NCBI RefSeq assembly: GCF_000308315.1
Contig: NZ_CALJ01000064.1
Coordinates: 1-32,765, forward strand
Reading direction: 5' to 3'
Source: Legionella tunisiensis
Lineage (GTDB): Bacteria; Pseudomonadota; Gammaproteobacteria; Legionellales; Legionellaceae
DNA length: 32,765 nt
This document shows, piece after piece, positions 26,843-32,765 of the stretch. The position numbers and the translations under genes are program-made. Positions within the stretch are counted from its first letter, which is position 1, and the number at the start of each line of letters is the position of its first letter. The notes below the pieces were generated by a model that ran no database searches, was not told the DNA's origin, and saw nothing but the letters and a program-made list of their open reading frames with translations.

Positions 26843-27837
26843 GTGAGCAAAAATACAATACTGATTACTGGGGCTAATGGTTTTGTTGGTAGAGCCTTGG
26901 TTTGCTCATTTTTAAAGAACAACCAGCCAATCCGAATTCTTACTCATTCAACCAATTCTGTGGCTATTTTAAACACGGAAGTTTCTGCTGATCTCGATGT
27001 TTATTGCATAAAGACAGTCATAGATAACGATCAGTGGGATAAATTATTCGATGGAGTTGATGCAGTTATTCATTGTGGAGCGCAAACGCGCCCTCAAAAG
27101 AATATTGAAAATTCGCAGCAGCAGTTTATGAAAGCTAATTATGATACAACCATGAATTTAGCTAATAAGGCGGTTATATATGGCGTTCGTCGTTTTGTAT
27201 TTTTAAGTAGTATGAGTGTTTTTGGTAATATGAAACAATATATTCCCTTTACTGAAGAAACAGCGCTAGTGCCAATAACGTCTTACGGGGTGTCGAAATT
27301 AAGAGCTGAAGAAGCATTAAAAGAACTTTCTAATAAGATAGAATTAGTCATTATAAGACCACCTTTGGTTTATGGTCCGGGAGTAAAAGGTAATTTCAAA
27401 AAACTATTTTCGTTAGTGTATAAAAAATTACCCTTGCCTTTAGGCGCTATAAAAAATAAGCGCCATTTTATAGGTATCAACAATCTTGTTGATTTTATCA
27501 TTTTATGTGTTTGGGCAGAAAAGGCCAAAAATGAGATTTTCTTGTCGCGGATAATGAGGCTTTGTCAACAACGGCTCTAATCAATCAAATTGGTCGAACC
27601 ATGGATAAGAAGAGTTATTTAATTCCGATTCCGCACAAGTTTTTAGAAATAATGCTAAAAATGATGGGGCTATCTCGATTGGCAGATCAATTACTTTATA
27701 ACATTGAAATAGATTTTACCAAGGCCAAAATGTTGCTCAATTGGGTTCCTCCTTACTCTTTACAAGAAGAACTGCAATTATCAATTAATCATTTTCTACA
27801 AGAACAAGGCACGTTCGATAAAGAAATCTGTACTTAA
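26843..27837 (+). pseudogene. frameshifted NAD-dependent epimerase/dehydratase (extended SDR, about 331 aa)
   Basis: A cytosolic nucleotide-sugar-modifying enzyme of the extended SDR family, most like UDP-sugar 4-epimerases. The NAD-binding TGANGFVGRAL is at residues 9-19, the catalytic Ser in LSSMSVFGN near 123, and Tyr148/Lys152 in TSYGVSKLRAEEAL. IRPPLVYGPGVKGNF is the usual substrate-loop region. The T4 run at 27537-27540 should be T5; then the frame continues FLVADNEALSTTALINQIGR to 27837. The start is a GTG at 26843. With the Wzy-like gene upstream it may supply an O-antigen or exopolysaccharide sugar; no glycosyltransferase lies in the window to confirm this. Confidence 0.8.
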
Positions 27838-27966
27838 TAATAAGTCTGATTACACACCTAGATCCCAGGCAACACTTTTTATTTGAGCGATTTATTGTCT
27901 ACTATTATAACTAAGTAGCAAATATAGTTTATCAGAGGAACATGCCTAAAGGGATGGTGATGAAAA

Positions 27967-28694
27967 ATGTGGCTCCTAAGAGTGATACTATTTCTTTGCC
28001 TTGCCACTGTACCCGCTGTTGTTGACGCCAATGTTAAAGTGGGTACAGTTTATTTCTATCCGCCCTACGTAATATCCAACGAGGAAGGTTTTGATATTGA
28101 TCTGATACACTTACTATGCAGGGGTTTGCAGGAGGACTGCCAATTAGTACCTATGCATTTTGATGAGCTTTATTCTGCATTAGACAAGGGTGACATTGAT
28201 ATTGCTATTGCCGGAGTACCTATTCCTGGAAACCAAGACTCTTATGTTTACAGTTTGCCTTACATGATAAGCAAAGCTCAATTTTTAACTCTAAAAGGAA
28301 ATGGTATTAACTCAATAAGTGATCTAAAAGGTAAATCGGTTGGTGTTATAGTAGTTGGTAATCCTCAAAATAATGTTTTTATGATTATTTATGCACTGGC
28401 TCCGAACAGTTTACTATTAAAGAATACCACGATATTGATGACATTATTAATGCGTTGACAGATGGTTCTCTTGCAGCCGCTTTTCTTCATCGCTCTGCTG
28501 TAAATTACTGGGTGGTGAATGGTGATAATCAATTTCGAACCCTCGGAGATACTTTTCTTTTAGGAGCGGGTATTGCAATTGTTGCTCTTCCTAAAAATAT
28601 GATCTTGATTCAAAGAATCAATCAACAATTACAGCAAATGGAGCAGAATGGTACTTTTCTAAATTTATTTAATATGTATTTCTATAATGAGTGA
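27967..28694 (+). pseudogene. frameshifted periplasmic solute-binding protein, family 3 (about 242 aa)
   Basis: A secreted solute-binding protein of the amino-acid ABC transporter type. A signal peptide (LLRVILFLCLATVPAVVDA) precedes KVGTVYFYPPYVISNEEGFD and IDLIHLLCRGL. DKGDIDIAIAGVPI and SISDLKGKSVGVIVVG are the family's hinge strands. The T5 run at 28376-28380 is one base short; restoring it gives YDYLCTGSEQFTIKEYHD and then LTDGSLAAAFLHRSAVNYW. No permease or ATPase gene is beside it, so it may be an orphan receptor. The ligand-binding Arg typical of amino-acid binders is not obvious, so the ligand is uncertain. Confidence 0.8.
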
Positions 28695-28708
28695 TATTAA
28701 GCGGTTAA

Positions 28709-29931
28709 TTAAAAGCGCTGTGCCAATTGATAGTGCTCCAAGGTTTTCTGATTAAGCATGTCTACCGAATGTCCGTCAGCTAAGCGCTTTAGCAAATTAT
28801 CCAAAGAATTTATACGTCCGCTAAGGATTTTTTCCAATATATAACCAGATCGCTTGCCACCGCGGTAATAGCTATGATTTAACAGGGTTGATTTTCTGTT
28901 GATTAAACGTTCTTTAGTCGTTTTATCAGAATCTTCACTTATCTGTTTATAGGCCTGATTGATGGCTTTTTGGATACAAGAAGAATTGGTCTTCAATGAG
29001 TTTTTTGCCTCCTTGAGCATGTCGGTTACCCCCAGCATGAAAAAATTCATTATCAGGAGCAAATAGATCGCCAATAACTTGCCTGGGCAAGGTTAAAAAG
29101 ACTTCAACGTCAAAGGGAAGAATAAAATTAAAACCTCTGTGCGCAGGAATAGTTTTAGCAGCAGAATTAAATTGAGGGTTTTCGATAGCTGACTCAGCGC
29201 AGGTAAGTCCACCAAAGCCAAAGTGGAATTTATTTCCGCCATCCACAACTGCTATTTTTTTGCCGTTGAAGAATCACCCAGGCAACCGGAATTGGATAAC
29301 ATGATATTATTTACTACATCCCAGTCATGGGTTATAAGTGCTACGCAATAAAGTTTTCCTAGCAAGTAAAGTTCGTTATTGCAGAAATTTAAATTAGCTC
29401 GACTTGGTTTTTCTCTCTCATCCCATTCCGTTGCAGACGTCATCGAATCTCCCAGAAACAAGGTTAATTTTTTTCAATGAATTCGTTGAAGTCAGAAATA
29501 AAACGGGAAATTATCCATGGCTCACCTGTTATCGGATCGATATGTAAATAATTATCTGGGACCTCCATACTGACTGGAAACAAGGCTCGGGCAACTTTCA
29601 TATAAACAATCTCACCGAAAGCTGCCTCAACGGCTAAGTCTTTGAGATGCCGAATATAGGGCTCTAGCTTTGTTTTGTCCAAACTGGGAATAGTTTGCTT
29701 CTGATTCTCAAAATCCAGATAAGTCCATTCTTTATAACGGACTAATTCTATTGGAAATGAATCTTTAAAAATACTGGCTAGAGTGCGATATCGGGGTTTT
29801 TTCACTAGATAACTGGCTGCCTCATCTCCCTGCAGAAAGAGTTTTGAAGCAGTCCCCGTGCTGATAGCAGGTATTTTAGACAACGGCTCAAGAACTTGTT
29901 TACGTCCATTAAGTAATAATAATACTGGCAT
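28709..29931 (-). pseudogene. frameshifted possible atypical kinase, candidate effector (about 407 aa)
   Basis: Four overlapping minus-strand frames join into one protein if T7 at 29468-29474 and T7 at 29255-29261 each gain a base and C5 at 29029-29033 loses one. The order of motifs resembles a divergent kinase fold: a Lys-bearing strand ASYLVKKPRY (Lys44/45), a helix with Glu (EAAFGEIVYMK), a hinge-like PWIISRFISDFNEFIEKK, then ALITHDWDVVNNIMLSNSG like a catalytic loop (HD...N), and IAVVDGGNKFHFGFGG like the metal-binding DxG. Such atypical kinases or pseudokinases occur among Legionella effectors. No named relative is recognised. The C-terminal 120 residues are helical and Lys-rich (SDKTTKERLINRK). 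Kinase activity is a hypothesis. Confidence 0.5.
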
Positions 29932-30013
29932 TATTGTAACCTTGTTATTTTAGTAGATCGCGTTGATTGCCTTTTGAGATTAATGTCATCTCTTTCTCAA
30001 CAGTACGACAAGG

Positions 30014-30442
30014 CTAAAATTCGATGGCCGCGGAATCCGGTAAAAAATGGTGGAACGTATTAATATATAAGACAAATTTTAATTGACCGGGATTGATACG
30101 CTGAATAATCCAGTCCTCTCCAACGAAACATTTGATTTTTGCCTGGGGAGATGAATTTATAAGACGACCTTCCCAATAGACACAACCAACTGCTCTCACT
30201 CTTTCAGGAGTAGAGCATAAGGGAGTAATTAACCAACTTTTTTGAGAGATATGAATTTCATCAGTTAGTTTTTGATGAATTTCAAAGTTTTTTGTAGAGA
30301 AATATCTTCACCATGCAAGAGGATGATTCGTGCTTCAGGATATAAAAAGAATTCAGATTGCTCGGCTGCCGTGCCTTTTTTCCATGACAGTTGAGTGAAA
30401 GCAATTACTAAGCTCAATAACATCCTGTTCACTAATAGGCAT
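30014..30442 (-). pseudogene. frameshifted uncharacterised protein (about 142 aa)
   Basis: The open piece at 30014-30199 (VGCVYWEGRLINSSPQAKIK) is the tail of a longer protein. Reading upstream through two one-base shifts (one near 30411 and an A/T run near 30290) gives MPISEQDVIELVIAFTQLSW, then EFFLYPEARIILLHGEDISL and ISQKSWLITPLCSTPERVRA. The total length fits a multiple of three from ATG at 30442. No known domain; possibly a small beta-rich protein. It is upstream of the kinase-like gene on the same strand, 83 bp away, so the two may be co-transcribed. Confidence 0.45.
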
Positions 30443-30652
30443 ATCTTACTCCTGATTTAATTAAAACCCCTTCTTCTTAGGTTTGGCCTGCTATATCCTA
30501 ATTATCTTTATCTTAGCGGATATTCTTTATTCACGGAAAGATAACGGGGTATACCTTAGCCAGTTTTTTTAGTTACAATGATTTTTTATAAATCGATGCA
30601 GCGATGCTAGAAATTCTTAGCATTGTTCGTCTTGTATGTAAATAGGTCAATT

Positions 30653-31138
30653 ATGCCATCTTTTGATATTGTTTCAGAAATTAATGAAGTTGAATTAAGA
30701 CATGCAGTAGAAAATGCCGTGCGGGAAATGGGCACTCGTTTTGATTTCCGTGGTGTAGAATCCAGCATAGAGCTGAAGGACTTAGTAGTGACACTTAAAT
30801 CAGAATCTGATTTTCAGGTCAGGCAATTAGAAGATTTATTCCGTAACCATTGTACTAAACGGGGTGTGAGTGCTTCCGGTGTTGATATGGAAGATAAACC
30901 TGTTCATAGTGGTAAAACTTACTCTCTGTCAATGACTTTTAAGCAGGGTATTGATCAACCAACAGCAAAAGAAATTGTAAAATTAATTAAAGATAGTAAA
31001 GCAAAGGTACAAACGTCTATTCAGGGGGATAAAGTTCGGGTAACTGGTAAAAAACGCGATGACTTGCAAGAAACGATTGCTCTGCTAAAGAAATCAGACA
31101 TCGAGTTACCTTTACAGTTTGAAAATTTTCGCGATTAG
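30653..31138 (+). CDS. yajQ: YajQ family cyclic di-GMP-binding protein
   Basis: An intact 161-residue nucleotide-binding protein of the YajQ family; members bind cyclic di-GMP and can modulate transcription factors, and some bind tRNA or GTP. The N-terminus MPSFDIVSEINEVELRHAVE, then GTRFDFRG, KTYSLSMTFKQGIDQPTAKE and the end LPLQFENFRD are all family hallmarks. The open frame extends ten codons upstream (MFVLYVNRSI), but the universal MPSFD start is at 30653 with an AGG six bases ahead, so I chose it. It stands alone on its strand and is followed by a terminator-like hairpin. It is one of the few housekeeping-type genes of the window. Confidence 0.95.
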   Translation: MPSFDIVSEINEVELRHAVENAVREMGTRFDFRGVESSIELKDLVVTLKSESDFQVRQLEDLFRNHCTKRGVSASGVDMEDKPVHSGKTYSLSMTFKQGIDQPTAKEIVKLIKDSKAKVQTSIQGDKVRVTGKKRDDLQETIALLKKSDIELPLQFENFRD

Positions 31139-31221
31139 ATTGGCAGTTTTGTTTTAATGGTGACTGCAGAAGAAATATTTTTTGCAAAAATAGCAGGGAT
31201 TACAAATAAATTTTTCAGCAA

Positions 31222-31246
31222 AAAATGCTTTTAAAAAAAGCATTTT
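31222..31246 (+). terminator. hairpin downstream of yajQ
   Basis: AAAATGCTTTT, three A, then its exact reverse complement AAAAGCATTTT. The 11-bp stem is AT-rich, with T at its 3' end, so it can act as an intrinsic terminator in both directions. It lies about 84 bp after the yajQ stop. Confidence 0.5.
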
Positions 31247-31735
31247 CATTTCAGTAAATTAGACATTTTTCTACTTTAAACCATGTGAAGCCTTTGATTT
31301 GAACTATTGATTAGCTTAAACCTGAGGCTTAGAATTGGAGTTGGAATACTTCAAAAAAACGCCAAATGGTCTATTATAAACCATATGGGTGATGACTATC
31401 CCTGGCTGAACCAAAATGTAATTTCAGTATAGGGAGATTGGTTTGAGGTGCGGTGTGTATACCTGCTTGTGGTGCAGGAAACCTGAAGTACTTCATAGAT
31501 CGCCACCATGAGCGTCATTTAAGGCTCAGATACTCAGGAAGTCGTTGCCTGTATTTTTAATGTGGATAATTCATTATTCATACAGTATATTCTTCCTTCT
31601 TTTAGCAATGTTTCCTACGCTGAACCAATTCTCTTCTTCGATGTCATCGGTTATTTATGAAATAATCATTTCTTAAATGAGCTGCTTCCATAGCGCTTAT
31701 TGCTGCTGGCTTAAAGAGAAGTAGTCATTGATTGT

Positions 31736-31779
31736 TTGTTTAAAAATAAACCTTGTAGTATAATTGTAGTGCAATTATA
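31736..31779 (+). promoter_or_regulatory. sigma70 promoter with operator-like palindrome
   Basis: TTGTTT at 31736-31741 and a perfect TATAAT at 31759-31764 have the optimal 17-base spacing. The -10 is also the left arm of TATAATTG / CAATTATA, an exact 8-bp inverted repeat with five bases between (31759-31779). A repressor bound here would block the promoter. It drives the small lipoprotein gene at 31797. Confidence 0.6.
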
Positions 31780-31796
31780 ACGGCAAGGAAGCAACG

Positions 31797-32063
31797 ATGA
31801 AAAAGTTAATTTTTGCCCTAGCTTTATTTTTCCCAACTCTGTTTTTAATGGGGTGTGCGCCAACAACCGTTTATTCCCCAGGTTATAATAACGACTATGT
31901 TTATTCTGTTGGTTATTATAACTACAGGCCTTATTACTGGAACAGGCCTCTTTATTGGGGCAGACCTTATTATTGGGGTTCCAGTTATGGTTGGCGCAAC
32001 ATTAGCTGGCCTGGCCACCGCGGCGTTTATGGCTATAGAGGCTGGTATAATCGCGGTTGGTAA
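31797..32063 (+). CDS. Tyr/Trp/Gly-rich small lipoprotein
   Basis: An 88-residue exported lipoprotein. A signal peptide (LIFALALFFPTLFL) ends in the lipobox LMGC, giving a lipidated Cys20. The mature part is low-complexity and aromatic: repeated YY, YW, RP and GW units such as YNYRPYYWNRPLYWGRPYYW, ending RGWYNRGW. No enzymatic domain fits this; it is probably a surface or outer-membrane adhesive or structural lipoprotein. AAGGAAG ahead of the ATG and a strong promoter suggest high expression. The frame is intact. Similar short aromatic lipoproteins are known in Legionella and related bacteria, but their role is unknown. Confidence 0.78.
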   Translation: MKKLIFALALFFPTLFLMGCAPTTVYSPGYNNDYVYSVGYYNYRPYYWNRPLYWGRPYYWGSSYGWRNISWPGHRGVYGYRGWYNRGW

Positions 32064-32096
32064 AACGGCGAGTAGTTGCGACAATGAAGTCTTATT

Positions 32097-32127
32097 GTGA
32101 GCAGCTTGGTGCTTCTAAGTTGCTCAC
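32097..32127 (+). terminator. hairpin downstream of the lipoprotein
   Basis: GTGAGCAGCTT, a nine-base loop, and AAGTTGCTCAC pair over 11 positions with one G-U. No T run follows, so it may be Rho-assisted. It starts about 33 bp after the stop of the lipoprotein gene. Confidence 0.5.
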
Positions 32128-32512
32128 TACCTCTATGGCTATATCAACCGTAATTACTGAAATGTAAATGCGTTACTGCCTCACTATTAGTCCCATCACT
32201 TATACTTTCACAGGTTTGGGCAAGTACGGCGTAAACTTGCCTAATTTTTTCGCAGCAGTTTTTTGTTTATTTTAATATGCTGGCATGATTGCTGCAGTTC
32301 TAGCAAAAAACGATGTATTTGTTGTCAAGTGATGTTGATTTTGGAGTGCACCAGCGTGTCAGAATGATGCACGAGCTGACAATCGGTAATAATGATTTCA
32401 CATAAAATAACGGCATGAGCATGGTAAAATTGGACATGCAGTTTTAGTGTCGAGGCGGCATATATGTTAAGAGTATTATATATAATTTGATATACCAAGG
32501 GCGCGAGGTTAC
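32128..32512. other. intergenic stretch of about 385 bp
   Basis: No gene is supported here. Open frames on the minus strand are antisense noise of the following gene. The AT-rich part near 32465-32495 (TATATGTTAAGAG, TATTATATATAATTTG) probably contains the promoter of the RimK-like gene. Confidence 0.4.
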
Positions 32513-32765
32513 ATGAAGGGCTGGATCTTATATAAACGTAATAAGCAAGAATTGCTGCCAACCGATCATGGTGTTAATCGGCTATTAGCGGCTGCTACTA
32601 GTTTACAGATAGAACTCGATGTGTACAGACCTGAACAATTTGAATTGGTTATTACTCAGCATGATAAGAAAAGTATTTTTGCTAGATGGTGCACGAGTGG
32701 CATTGCCCGACTTTCTCTTGCCTCGTTTGGGCGCGGAAACGTCTTATTTTGCTTTGGCAATTATT
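32513..32765 (+). pseudogene. 5' part of a RimK-like ATP-grasp ligase, frameshifted and cut by the window end
   Basis: The frame begins MKGWILYKRNKQELLP at 32513 after a GCGAGG ribosome site. It continues HGVNRLLAAATSLQIELDVY to an A4 run at 32669-32672. Removing one A there continues it as VFLLDGARVALPDFLLPRLG and AETSYFALAII, the N-terminal domain pattern of RimK/alpha-L-glutamate ligase ATP-grasp enzymes. As written it drifts into another frame without a stop before the window ends. The catalytic ATP-grasp domain lies outside, so substrate (ribosomal protein S6, a cofactor or a peptide) cannot be judged. Confidence 0.65.

Larger units (their letters stand above)
31139..31796. other. gene-poor stretch of about 650 bp
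   Basis: No coding gene is supported on either strand. It holds the yajQ terminator-like hairpin near its start and the lipoprotein promoter with its palindrome near its end. The middle (31300-31700) shows short frames only, no clear repeats, and no similarity I can name. Confidence 0.5.

Noticed and set aside
32325-32561. 78-codon minus-strand frame before the RimK-like gene
   Set aside because: Overlaps the start of the RimK-like gene and has a low-complexity, antisense-like composition.
1-32765. CRISPR arrays, tRNAs, rRNAs, insertion sequences or phage genes
   Set aside because: I looked for repeated units, cloverleaf ends, transposase motifs and integrase motifs and saw none.

Overview
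The window looks like chromosomal DNA from a Legionellaceae bacterium. It is AT-rich. It carries ankyrin-repeat proteins, several lineage-type hypothetical proteins with the acidic C-termini expected of Dot/Icm substrates, a LuxR-type sensor remnant, a DUF885 protein, YajQ and acylphosphatase. I found no tRNA, rRNA, CRISPR array or recognisable insertion sequence. The species cannot be fixed from the sequence alone.

Layout. 1-2.5 kb, minus strand: an uncharacterised protein, then a LysE exporter / PanE reductase pair overlapping by 4 bp. 2.6-7.6 kb, plus strand: a broken unknown gene, a membrane-anchored alpha/beta hydrolase, a 48-residue hydrolase stub, a secreted DUF4431 protein, an ankyrin protein and a small membrane protein. 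7.6-12.7 kb: two unknown minus-strand genes around a secreted DUF885 metallopeptidase-like enzyme, a 5'-truncated ankyrin remnant and another unknown gene. 12.7-15.7 kb: amidase, acylphosphatase, a small membrane protein, and a LuxR-type fragment abutting the 3' end of a quinone oxidoreductase. 15.7-20.2 kb: a likely CE-clan cysteine protease, an ABM monooxygenase, a TPP riboswitch driving tenA, a nitrilase-like gene and an NTAN1-like gene. 20.2-22.4 kb, minus strand: an overlapping phospholipid operon (CDP-alcohol phosphatidyltransferase, CdsA-like, PlsC-like). 22.5-28.7 kb: small lipoprotein, MgtC-like protein, PhyH-type dioxygenase, Wzy-like polymerase, sugar-nucleotide epimerase and solute-binding protein. 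28.7-32.8 kb: a possible atypical kinase, an unknown gene, yajQ, a Tyr/Trp-rich lipoprotein and the start of a RimK-like ATP-grasp gene running off the end.

The dominant oddity is that about half of the genes are split by single-base frameshifts. Nearly all lie in homopolymer runs and nearly all are one base too short. Adding one base restores a coherent, family-like protein of normal length each time. This points to homopolymer sequencing error more than biological decay, although some loci (the hydrolase stub, the ankyrin remnant and the LuxR/oxidoreductase junction) look truly degraded. I list interrupted genes once, over their whole reconstructed span, as type pseudogene meaning 'interrupted as written'.

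The most interesting leads are the CE-clan protease candidate (His196/Asp211/Gln260/Cys266, acidic C-terminus), the kinase-like gene at 28.7-29.9 kb, the NTAN1-like amidohydrolase next to a nitrilase-like gene, and the TPP riboswitch with a predicted SD-sequestering hairpin in front of tenA.
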